From contig JAFBAP010000084.1 in assembly GCA_019247695.1 (NCBI GenBank), positions 81,095 to 145,094 of the forward strand: a stretch of 64,000 nucleotides of DNA, written 5' to 3'. The notes beneath the pieces were generated by a model. That model searched no databases and was not told where the DNA came from. It saw only the letters and a program-made list of their open reading frames with translations. How positions within the stretch are numbered: the stretch's first letter is position 1; each line of letters begins with the position of its first letter. The position numbers and the translations under genes are program-made. The stretch comes from Verrucomicrobiota bacterium (GTDB lineage Bacteria > Verrucomicrobiota > Verrucomicrobiia > Chthoniobacterales > JAFAMB01). Positions 48,613 through 57,060 of this stretch are shown piece by piece.

Positions 48613-48654
48613 GGGTGTAGTATGACTTCGCGGGCGATAATCGGAACCGGCCGC

Positions 48655-49425
48655 TCAGGCGGGTACGTATCCTCTGGCCGCAATTAGCGCATCGCAAAGG
48701 GCGTGCACCTCGGCGTCGACCTGCCCCGGGTCCAGCACCGTCCGGGCTACCTCTTGGCGTACCAGTTGGCCGTGCCTTCGCCGCATCCGGTAAATCAATG
48801 TCTTTACCGCCGGGAGCCCGACTCCAACGGCCTGGGCAGCCGCCTCGTAGGTTATCCCCGTCCGCTGCCCTTCATCGCCCAGAAAGCCCTGTAAAACCAC
48901 GAAGGTCTCGGCTTTGCCGGCGGCTTCATACTCGAATCGAAGCTGCCTCGTTGCCCGACCCAATAACAGCAGCGCCCACTGCGCGTCATAGATCGTTTCG
49001 GGCGTGAGCCGATCGGCAGGTTCGCAGATGATCCGCCCTTCAGCATCTGCCCAGTCCAGCCGAATCCGCTCCGCTTGGCCGCCCCGCTTTTCCCGGCGTG
49101 CCCGGCGGGCTTCGGCCGCCATGAAATTTTGGAAAGCCGCCAGCAAAAACGACCGAAACCGGCCCTTGGACGGGTCCACCGTGGTGAGGCCGCGGCGGCC
49201 GATCAGGTGCTCAAAAAAGCCTTGGACGAAGTCCTGGGCGTCCTCGGGCGGGTGACCCCGGCGGCGGGCAAAGGCGTAGAGCGGCCGCCAGTAATGCGTG
49301 CACAACTCAGCCAATGCTTGCGGGCCGCCGGGTGCCTGACTTTGGGCGGCTTGCAACACCACGCTCCATTGGGTGGGCTCAAAGCGCCCGGGCGCCGGCG
49401 TAGCCGAACTCTGGTCAGGGTGCAT
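48655..49425 (-). CDS. ECF-type RNA polymerase sigma factor
   Basis: 256 residues, longer than classical ECFs. Region 2: RPLYAFARRRGHPPEDAQDFV and GFFEHLIGRRGLTTVDPSKG; region 4: TYEAAAQAVGVGLPAVKTLIYRMRRRHGQLV. The WSVVLQAAQS opening and ...RFRSFLLAAFQNFMAAEARRARR segment are typical of the PVC-superphylum ECF groups that partner with Ser/Thr kinases. No anti-sigma gene adjoins it; the next gene is the exported phosphoesterase. Confidence 0.85.
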   Translation of the reverse strand: MHPDQSSATPAPGRFEPTQWSVVLQAAQSQAPGGPQALAELCTHYWRPLYAFARRRGHPPEDAQDFVQGFFEHLIGRRGLTTVDPSKGRFRSFLLAAFQNFMAAEARRARREKRGGQAERIRLDWADAEGRIICEPADRLTPETIYDAQWALLLLGRATRQLRFEYEAAGKAETFVVLQGFLGDEGQRTGITYEAAAQAVGVGLPAVKTLIYRMRRRHGQLVRQEVARTVLDPGQVDAEVHALCDALIAARGYVPA

Positions 49426-49949
49426 GGCTGTAAGGTGGGGACTCTACCCGGCTCCACTCTAAAACCGGCTGCCTCTTCAGGAAAGTTAAACCCGCTCTGC
49501 GCACCCCTGTAACTTTGTCTCCCTGAAACCTTTAATTAGAGGAAATGATCACCGCCGCAGCCGTCGTTCGTACCCCAACTCTGTTGTCTTGCGCCGCAGT
49601 GCCGGTGCGTTCACCGCGCACCTCAATGATCCTGGCTGAACTGGCCCGGCAACGCCGCTGCAAATGCAGGCAGCGGCGGCTCAATCGCCACCAGCGCCGT
49701 CGTGCCTGGGCACGGCTGCGCGCATTCCTTGCCGCCTTGGGACAGCAGCCATTCGAACCAGTCCATGCCGGCGCGCCACCGGCGCCGCGGCTGCTGTTCG
49801 CCGGAAACACCCCACTGGTCTATTCCATCCACCGGTCTTGGTAGCGGAGATGTATCCACCGTCCGTCCATCACCCGCACCACGACTCCGGCACTCGGCAG
49901 TCGGCACTCGGCAGCCCTCCTCCGTTGCATTTCCTCAGGCTTCAGGGGC
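49426..49949. other. Spacer between sigma gene and catalase pseudogene
   Basis: 524 bp. Open frames here are low in conserved residues and I do not credit them. A short 'cactcggcagtcggcactcggcag' run at about 49890-49915 belongs to the same low-complexity class as 17.4 kb. Confidence 0.5.
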
Positions 49950-51028
49950 TTAACGTCGGCGACCGCTCAACAGATAGAGAGCCGCCCGCAACTACAACAG
50001 CGGATCCTGCGAAGGTTCGATGCTGTCCACGCGCGGAATCGGGTCGAAAATGATCCTCTTTTGTGCACGGGCGCTCTCCGGCTCCACCGCGGTAAGCACG
50101 AACCTGCCGATCGGGACCCGGCGCCGGTCCTCCGGCCAGTGAACCGTGGCGCCATCCACTACGTCGCCATCGTTGGCCACTTGCACAGCGATTTGGAAGC
50201 TGACCGGGCCTGTCCCTGTAGCCGGGTCTGTCCCTGTGGCCGGGCCTGTCCCTGTGGCCGGGCCTGTTCCTGTAGCCGGGCCTGTCCCTGTGGCCGGGTC
50301 TGTCCCTGTGGCCGGGCCTGTCCCTGTAGCCGGGTCTGTCCCTGTAGCCGGGTCTGTCCCTGTGACCGGGCCTGTCCCTATGCGCCGGACCAGTTCGTCG
50401 AAGAGAAAATTTCCATCCTGGTTCTTGGGCGTGACGTTGTCCACATACTCGACACCCGCCTCCGGGATGATCCGGTATCGTCCATAACGGCTGGTACCAT
50501 CCCCATTGACAAAACGGAAGGCCGTCACTGCGAAATAGGCTTCCTTGGCAAAACTGGCCGGCGTGGGTTTAGGCGTTCGCACAAAGGTAAGGGCAGCCGG
50601 GTGGGCGGCCAGAAACTTCTCCACGGGTGAGGGCGACGGTTGGGCCGGATCACTCGCGGCCACCGCCCGCAGGAATTCGAGAAACTCCTGCCCGTTTCTG
50701 GTTGGAAACCCGCCCGTCGAGTGGCTCACGATGTCGGTGTGAACGTGCTCGGCCAGGTTGAAATGGATGGCTAAGCCACGCGGATTGGCGCCCGAATCGT
50801 TATCGGGCAGCAGCGGCAACCCGGTGGAGTTGGAAAATCGCACGGTGACAGGAGGTGCGGCGCCCGGCTGAGGGAGGGGGCTTCCACCGATGGGGTAAAT
50901 GTCCCTGTGAGCATGATCCCTTTCGCGTGGACAGGGCGAAAACCGGGGTGAAGCCCGAAAATGGCGTCGAAGTGCGCGAGTACGTCCTGGCTTAGCGCGA
51001 TCAGTTTCTCGTCGGTGGGCAGTGGCAT
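49950..51028 (-). pseudogene. Catalase-related (SrpA-like) protein with frameshift, internal expansion and premature stop
   Basis: Two open frames make one gene. The first (51028 to about 50860) begins MPLPTDEKLIALSQDVLAHF and reaches FTPSVEAPSLSRAPHL; the second continues with PVTVRFSNSTGLPLLPDNDS and RYGRYRIIPEAGVEY, DGATVHWPED and RIIFDPIPRVD, the heme-catalase-like set of SrpA proteins. A frame change is needed at about 50845-50875. A TAG stop (49992-49994) replaces the Glu expected in '..DPLLELRAAxYLLSGRRR', and the sequence past it still encodes LRAALYLLSGRRR. A 10 x 18 bp insert interrupts the middle. Non-functional. Confidence 0.85.
50203..50382. repeat. Ten 18-bp tandem repeats inside the catalase remnant
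   Basis: Exactly 180 bp of the unit [ga]ccggg[ct]ctgtccctgt[ag], read in frame as TGTxPA. The insertion point corresponds to RIGTGPV|SFQIAVQV. The core cgggtctgtccctgt differs at a single base from the cgggtctgtccccgt of the REP-like repeats near 62832, a strong hint of origin. Confidence 0.9.
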
Positions 51029-51323
51029 GGTCTATAGGGTTTGAACGAGCCGTTCAGGTTTCCCGGCGCACAGAACGCAATGGCCTGCGAGAAAGGCTCG
51101 GCCGCTTACCGTACGCTCTTTTCGCGGCAGATCGAACCCCTGCGGCAAGTATAGTGGGCAGCCACCGTCCGCTTCGCAGCGAACTGAGAAAGAAGGCAAC
51201 GGCGGCACCATTTCGAGCCGTCCGGTACCGCAACTGCAAGCAACGTTGATCGCTCGATGGCGAAGATTGCCGGCCGGTGCCCTGATCCCAGGTTCCTATA
51301 ATAAAGAAGTCAGGAATTGATGT

Positions 51324-52367
51324 ATGGAGCAAAATGACCAGGAACAAAAAGGCGGCGCCATGCCGTCGCGTCGCCAGTTCGTTGGTGGGATGACCGCCGG
51401 CTTGATAGGGGCACTCACCGTTCCGGCCCGGGCGGCCCAGCACGACGCAGGCTCGCCGGCTGGCCCGGCGCCGGCGCCCGAACCGCCCGCCCTCCAAAAC
51501 CCGGTAACCGAGTATCCGAAGCCACCCTTCCAGCAGCAGCACCAGGATCCGCCCGGCTTAGCCGGCAAGATGATCCCGCGCCCGGATCACGGGGAGGAGA
51601 GTTACAAGGGAGCCGGGCGTCTACTGGGGCGCAAAGCACTCGTTACCGGAGGCGATTCGGGCATCGGCCGCGCCGCGGCGATCGCCTACGCGCGTGAGGG
51701 TGCGGATGTGGCCATCAACTACCTGCCGGTCGAAGAGCCTGACGCGCGCGAGGTGATTGAGTTGATTCGTGCCGAAGGCCGCAAAGCTGCGGCGCTGCCG
51801 GGCGACATTCGGGAAGAAGCCTTTTGCCAGCAGTTGGTCGACGCCGCCGTCCGCGAGCTCGGTGGCCTTGATATTCTGGTCAACAATGCCGCCAAACAGC
51901 ACGCCGTTGACTCAATCCTCGAGCTGACGACCGAGCAGCTCGACGCGACTTTCAAAACCAACCTCTACGCCATGTTTTGGATCACCAAGGCCGCCGTGCC
52001 GCACCTGCAGCCGGGGGCGACGATCATCAATACCGCCTCCGTCCAGGCCTATGATCCTTCGGCCAACCTGCTGGATTATGCGCAAACCAAGGCGGCGATC
52101 GTGGCTTTTACCAAGGCGCTTGCGAAACAGTTGGCCGACAAGGGCATCCGGGTCAACGCGGTTGCACCTGGCCCGGTTTGGACTCCACTTCAGGTCAGCG
52201 GCGGCCAGCCGCAGAATAAGCTCGAAACATTCGGCGGCCAGACGCCGATGCTTCGCCCCGGCCAGCCGGCCGAGCTCGGGCCCGTCTATGTATTTCTGGC
52301 CTCGGCGGCCGCGAGCTACGCCACCGGGCAAGTGTACGGCGCAGCGGGCGGCAGTGGAAACCCGTAA
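51324..52367 (+). CDS. Short-chain dehydrogenase with N-terminal twin-arginine-like signal
   Basis: 347 residues from ATG 51324 (alternative ATG 51360). SRRQFVGGMTAGLIGALTV (about 14-33) has the Tat hallmark; then a ~55-residue proline-rich linker, then a full SDR: VTGGDSGIGRAAAIAYA, NNAAKQH, Ser in TASVQ, YAQTKAA and NAVAPGPVWTP. Cytoplasmic relatives (YhxC/glucose dehydrogenase-like) carry the PFQQQHQDPPGL segment too, without the signal. Exported SDRs are rare. Confidence 0.85.
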   Translation: MEQNDQEQKGGAMPSRRQFVGGMTAGLIGALTVPARAAQHDAGSPAGPAPAPEPPALQNPVTEYPKPPFQQQHQDPPGLAGKMIPRPDHGEESYKGAGRLLGRKALVTGGDSGIGRAAAIAYAREGADVAINYLPVEEPDAREVIELIRAEGRKAAALPGDIREEAFCQQLVDAAVRELGGLDILVNNAAKQHAVDSILELTTEQLDATFKTNLYAMFWITKAAVPHLQPGATIINTASVQAYDPSANLLDYAQTKAAIVAFTKALAKQLADKGIRVNAVAPGPVWTPLQVSGGQPQNKLETFGGQTPMLRPGQPAELGPVYVFLASAAASYATGQVYGAAGGSGNP

Positions 52368-52850
52368 AACGCCCTGAAATCTCCCGCTCTTTGAGGCCGG
52401 CGTGAGGAAAAGCCGGCCTTCGTCCGGGCAGGACGGTTAAGTTTGGCCAGCAACTCCCGTGTTTGGGAGCGCATTCCCAACGGATTGCGTCCCATCGGTG
52501 CGCCTCAAACGCCTGCCCGCCGCGCCCCCGCACGAGCGCCCGGCGTGCGGGGCGCCCCGCAATCGATTGGCCATCTCGGACGACCCGCAACCTTTGCGGC
52601 CGCTCCGCTGAGCGCACCGCTTCGACCGTTCCTCCGGCCCGAAGCCGGGCTGCCCTTCTCAACACGCCGGTAAAGCGCGGCACGCAAATGCCCGCCTACT
52701 CTCCGGCTGCCCCTGCGGGGCAAGGGCGATGCTGATGGCCCGCGCGCAGGGCCGGATTCCAGGAAACCCTTAAGGCGACAATTCGAAAACCGATAAACCA
52801 GTATATTCCGTAATTTTGATATTCGAAGCATTAACTAGAATAGAAAAGGA
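52368..52850. promoter_or_regulatory. Spacer with AT-rich leader before the autotransporter
   Basis: No gene. The first 400 bp are GC-rich; the last ~65 bp (52785-52850) are sharply AT-rich ('gtatattccgtaattttga' ... 'ttaactagaatagaaaagga'), the best candidate promoter region. AAAAGGA abuts ATG 52851. Confidence 0.5.
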
Positions 52851-55800
52851 ATGCAAATCCCGACCTCGGCTGGTTTTCGTCTCAAGAAGGATACTCTGAA
52901 AGTTCTCACCGAGCACGTGAATCGGTACCTCCGGGCTCACGGCCTGGTGAAAGGGCGTGCACGCCTTGCGTTGTTTAGCCTCACGCTCGTGTTCGGTCAT
53001 GCCGCCTACGCGCAGTCCGAGGGCGATCTTAACAGCGCACTCGGGAGTTCTGGCTCGAGCTGGCTGACGCTCAGCTCACCTTCACTCACGTTATCGTCGC
53101 CGCTTTCCGTTCAAAACGGCGGGAGCGTGACGGTAAGCGGAACCGCCAATCAGCCGACCCTAAACGGGAACGGCACGTCGGGCTTCTTCGTGCAAAGCGG
53201 CCAGCTCACGCTTAGCAACCTGACGTTAACCAACTTCAGTACCGTTGGCGGAACCGGCAGCGGCGGCGGCGCCGGTCTGGGTGGCGCCCTTTTTGTGAAC
53301 ACTGGCGCCAGCGCCACCCTTAACGGCGTGAACTTCTACGCCAACACGGTAACGGGCGGCACCGGCGGGGTCGGGACGAAGGGTGGAAGTTTGAACAACC
53401 TTTTCAACAACGGCCCGAATAACGGCAGCGACGGTGCCAATGGGGCCGATGCCCCCACGAATTCGTCTTACAGCAACGGCGGCAACGGTTCAAACGGATG
53501 GCCCGGTGCGTCTGGAGGCAACGGGAATCCCGGAACGGGAGGAAACGGGGGAAACGGCGGCAAGGGCAGCGTGGGCACCGTGGCCTCCGCTGATACGGTG
53601 TTCGCCGCGGCCGAGATCGCTTTCCACACCGCACAGGCTGCGGTCGCCGATGCACAGGCGGCAGCAGCGACCGCAGAGGCCGCGGCTTCCGCGGCGGAAG
53701 CGGCCGGCCACGCCGATGAGGCTGCCGCAGACACCCTCGAGGCAGCCGATGACACGGCGGAAGCTACCGGGCTCACCGCGGAAGCGGCTGGAGAAGTGGG
53801 TGCCGAAGCGGAATTCACCGACGCGGCTGCGGCAACCGCCGCAGCCGTCGGGTCGGCGGCCGGGGCGGTGGAAGAGGGATTGAAGGCTGGAGAAGACGGG
53901 GATAAAGCCGTCGCGGAAGGAACGGATGCAGCTGCGGATGGCACGGAAGCAACGGAAGAGTCTGCGCAAGCGGCTAAATTTTCGCAGCAGGCGGCCAAGG
54001 AGACGGCCGAAGCGGAGGCGGGTGCCGCCTACCTGCTCGCCCTCACAGAGACTTCGGAATACAACGGCACGTCGGGCATCGGCGGATTGGGTGGAGACGG
54101 TGGACAAGGCGGTAACGGCAGCTTCGGCAATGGTGGCGGTAGGGGTGGATCCGGCGGCGACGGCGGCAACGCCGGCTCCCAGGTGGGGACAACCTATGCC
54201 GTTGGCGGGAATGGCGGTAACGGCGCTAACGCCGGCGCTGGCGGGTTCGGGGCTGGCGGTGGCGCTGGTGGAAATGGCGGCAAGGGCGGCCAGAACCCCG
54301 ATGATAACGGTGACCATGGATCTGAGAACGGCACGGATGGCGTCGGCGGCAACGGCGGCTCAGCCGGTTTCGGCGGCGGCCAGGGGATGACCGGCCAAGG
54401 GTATCAATTTGCGTCCGGAGGCGGCGATGGAGGGTCCGGCTACGGTGGCGCGATCTTTGTTGCCGCTAACGGCACGCTCACGATCACAGGCACGGCCACC
54501 TTCGATGGGAACAATGCAGTCGGGGGAATAAGCGACAATGGCCAGAACGGAGGGAACGCTGGTCAGGCAGCCGGCACAGACCTGTTCATGATGACCGGCG
54601 CAAACGTTACGCTGGCGCCTGGGGCCGGTAATACGATCACGTTCAACGGCACCATTGCTGATGACAGCGCAAGTTCGATCGGGGGCACCTCAATCCCGGT
54701 CGGTTCCGGCGCGGGCATCACGATCGCCGACGGGGGTACCGTCATTTTCAACGGGCAGGACACTTACAGCGGCCAAACTAAAATCGAGGGCGGTGCCTTG
54801 CAGGCTCAGGACGGCACCGGACTGCCGTCGAACAGCAATCTCAACTTGGCGGGAGGCGTCTTTCAGAGCAGCGGCACGTTCACCCGGTTTCTGGGCACGA
54901 ACAGTAATCGTGTCCAGTGGACCAATTCAGGAGGCTTCGCCGCAGTCGACGGCGGTTTGACCGTGAGGCTGAACGCCGGTCAGACTCTTACGTGGGGAAG
55001 TGGGTCGTTCGTGCCGAAAGGCGACGCTCTGCTTTTCGGTTCGGAAAGCGCGACCGATAACGTTTTATTCAAGAACAATCTCGATCTGGGCGGGCAGAAC
55101 GAGTCGATTCTGGTTACGGCGAACAGCGACAATAGTGATACCGCCACGATTTACGGAGTGATCTCCGATGGCAGCCTCACCGTTAACGATTCGAATCATA
55201 CCGGCACCCTGATCCTCACGGGCGCCAATACTTACACCGGCGGCACGACCATCAATAACGGCACGCTGGTACTCGGAAAAGGCGGCAGCCTCGCCGCAAC
55301 GGGGGCGGTCGTCGACAACGGTACCTTCGACATTTCCCAAAGCGCTAACCAGACCATTGGTGACCTGAGCGGTTCAGGTACGGTCGATCTCGGGGCTCAC
55401 AAACTGACGGCCGGGACGGCTAACTCGACGACCTTTTCGGGCACCCTCGTCGATGGGGGACTCGGGGGTGGTACCGGCGGCAGCCTGGTCAAGCAAGGGA
55501 CAGGCACGCTGACCCTCACGGGCGCCAATACCTTCACGGGTGGCACGACGGTCAGCGCCGGCACGCTCGCGCTGTCGGGTAGCGGCAGTTTGGCCGCCAC
55601 CGGCGCGGTGGTCGACAACGCCACCTTCGACATTTCTCAGGGCGGCAACCAGACCATCGGCGACCTGAGCGGTTCGGGCACGGTTAACCTTGGCGGCCAG
55701 CAACTGACCGAAGGCACCGCCAGCAACACCAATTTTAGCGGCACGATCCAGGACGGCGGCTTGGGGGGCGGCACCGGCGGCAGCCTGGTCAAGCAAGGGA

Positions 55801-56708
55801 CAGGCACGCTGACCCTCACGGGCGCTAATACCTACACGGGCGGCACAACGGTCAATGCTGGGACCGTCGCCCTGTCGGGTAGCGGTAGTTTGGCCGCCAC
55901 CGGCGCGGTGATCGACCACGCCACCTTTGATATTTCGCAAGGCGGCAACCAGACCATCGGCGACCTGAGCGGTTCAGGCACCGTCAAGCTGGGCGGCCGG
56001 CAGTTGACCGAGGGCACCCCCAACTCGACGGCGTTCACCGGCACGATCCAGGACGGCGGGCTGGGGGGCGGCACCGGCGGCAGCCTGGTTAAGCAGGGCA
56101 GCGGCGCACTGGTGCTGGCCGGCGCAAACTCCTACACGGGTGGGACCACCATCAGCGCCGGCGCGCTCATCCTGGCGGGTGGCGGCAGTCTGGCTGCCAC
56201 GGGCGCAGTCGTTGACAACGCCACCTTTGATATTTCAGGGGGCGGCAACCAGACCATCGGCGACCTGAGCGGTTCGGGCACCGTTCAACTCGGCGGGCAG
56301 CAACTGACCGAGGGCACCGCCAATTCGACGGCGTTCACCGGCACGATCCAGGACGGCGGGATTGCGGGCGGCACCGGCGGCAGCCTGGTCAAGCAAGGGG
56401 CGGGCACGCTGACCCTCACGGCCGCCAATTCCTACACGGGCGGCACCACGATCAGCGCCGGTGCGCTCGTCGTGACCGGCGGCAGTTTGGCTGCCGCGGG
56501 CGCAGTCGTTGACAATGCCGTCCTTGATATTTCCGGGAGCGCAAACCAGACCATCGGCGACCTGAGTGGCTCGGGCACCGTCAAACTGGGCGGCCGGCAG
56601 TTGACGACCGGCACAGTCAACTCGACGACCTTTTCGGGCAGCCTGGTTGATGGGGGATCGCGGGCGGCAGCGGCGGCAGCCTGGTCAAGCAAGGCGCGGG
56701 CACGCTGA
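52851..56708 (+). CDS. Autotransporter adhesin, passenger part (first fragment of a split gene)
   Basis: 1285 codons before a premature stop. A long signal peptide (VKGRARLALFSLTLVFGHAAYAQS, about 33-56), then a beta-helix start VTVSGTANQPTLNGNGTS, Gly/Asn-rich spacers (GGNGGNGGKGS), an alanine/glutamate-rich helix from about 246 to 398, further Gly-rich repeats, and PATR units. In the last ~20 codons the frame is wrong (GGSRAAAAAAWSS) where every other unit reads GGxxGGxGGSLVKQG: a G is missing from a run at 56652-56656. The rest of the gene is the next feature; the intact protein would have about 2275 residues. Confidence 0.87.
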   Translation: MQIPTSAGFRLKKDTLKVLTEHVNRYLRAHGLVKGRARLALFSLTLVFGHAAYAQSEGDLNSALGSSGSSWLTLSSPSLTLSSPLSVQNGGSVTVSGTANQPTLNGNGTSGFFVQSGQLTLSNLTLTNFSTVGGTGSGGGAGLGGALFVNTGASATLNGVNFYANTVTGGTGGVGTKGGSLNNLFNNGPNNGSDGANGADAPTNSSYSNGGNGSNGWPGASGGNGNPGTGGNGGNGGKGSVGTVASADTVFAAAEIAFHTAQAAVADAQAAAATAEAAASAAEAAGHADEAAADTLEAADDTAEATGLTAEAAGEVGAEAEFTDAAAATAAAVGSAAGAVEEGLKAGEDGDKAVAEGTDAAADGTEATEESAQAAKFSQQAAKETAEAEAGAAYLLALTETSEYNGTSGIGGLGGDGGQGGNGSFGNGGGRGGSGGDGGNAGSQVGTTYAVGGNGGNGANAGAGGFGAGGGAGGNGGKGGQNPDDNGDHGSENGTDGVGGNGGSAGFGGGQGMTGQGYQFASGGGDGGSGYGGAIFVAANGTLTITGTATFDGNNAVGGISDNGQNGGNAGQAAGTDLFMMTGANVTLAPGAGNTITFNGTIADDSASSIGGTSIPVGSGAGITIADGGTVIFNGQDTYSGQTKIEGGALQAQDGTGLPSNSNLNLAGGVFQSSGTFTRFLGTNSNRVQWTNSGGFAAVDGGLTVRLNAGQTLTWGSGSFVPKGDALLFGSESATDNVLFKNNLDLGGQNESILVTANSDNSDTATIYGVISDGSLTVNDSNHTGTLILTGANTYTGGTTINNGTLVLGKGGSLAATGAVVDNGTFDISQSANQTIGDLSGSGTVDLGAHKLTAGTANSTTFSGTLVDGGLGGGTGGSLVKQGTGTLTLTGANTFTGGTTVSAGTLALSGSGSLAATGAVVDNATFDISQGGNQTIGDLSGSGTVNLGGQQLTEGTASNTNFSGTIQDGGLGGGTGGSLVKQGTGTLTLTGANTYTGGTTVNAGTVALSGSGSLAATGAVIDHATFDISQGGNQTIGDLSGSGTVKLGGRQLTEGTPNSTAFTGTIQDGGLGGGTGGSLVKQGSGALVLAGANSYTGGTTISAGALILAGGGSLAATGAVVDNATFDISGGGNQTIGDLSGSGTVQLGGQQLTEGTANSTAFTGTIQDGGIAGGTGGSLVKQGAGTLTLTAANSYTGGTTISAGALVVTGGSLAAAGAVVDNAVLDISGSANQTIGDLSGSGTVKLGGRQLTTGTVNSTTFSGSLVDGGSRAAAAAAWSSKARAR

Positions 56709-57060
56709 CCCTCACTGGGGCCAACACTTACACCGGCGGCACGACGATCAACGCCGGCACCCTCGCCCTGGCGGGTGGCGGCAAGCTGACCGCGACCGGC
56801 GCGGTGGTCGCCAACGGGACCTTCGACATCTCGCAGGGCGGCAATCAGACCATCGGTGACCTGAGCGGTTCGGGCACGGTGAAATTAGGCAGCCGGCAGT
56901 TAAGCGTCGGCACGGCTAACTCGACGACCTTTTCGGGCAGCCTTGCCGACGGGGGGATCGCGGGCGGCGTCGGCGGCAGCCTGGTGAAGCAAGGCACCGG
57001 CACGTTAACCCTGCTCGGTACGAACACCTACACCGGCGGCACGACCATCCTGGCCGGAAA
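55221..57060 (+). repeat. Six to seven tandem 300-bp PATR units
   Basis: The anchor encoding GDLSGSGT occurs at 55362, 55662, 55962, 56262, 56559, 56858 and (as GPLSGSGT) 57158: spacings 300, 300, 300, 297, 299, 300. Each unit reads TLTLTGANTYTGGTT ... SLAATGAVVDN ... NQTIGDLSGSGT ... GGTGGSLVKQG, the passenger-associated transport repeat of autotransporters. The odd 299 spacing marks the frameshift. Confidence 0.92.

Noticed and set aside
49545..49844. 99-codon ORF rich in R and A between sigma factor and catalase
   Set aside because: Composition-driven open frame without domain, signal or binding site.
50203..50382. CRISPR-like array
   Set aside because: Units are 18 bp with no spacers and keep a reading frame; no Cas genes in the window.
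53468..54317. Long minus-strand ORFs inside the autotransporter
   Set aside because: They are antisense to Ala- and Gly-rich codons in a GC-rich gene, which opens frames by composition alone.
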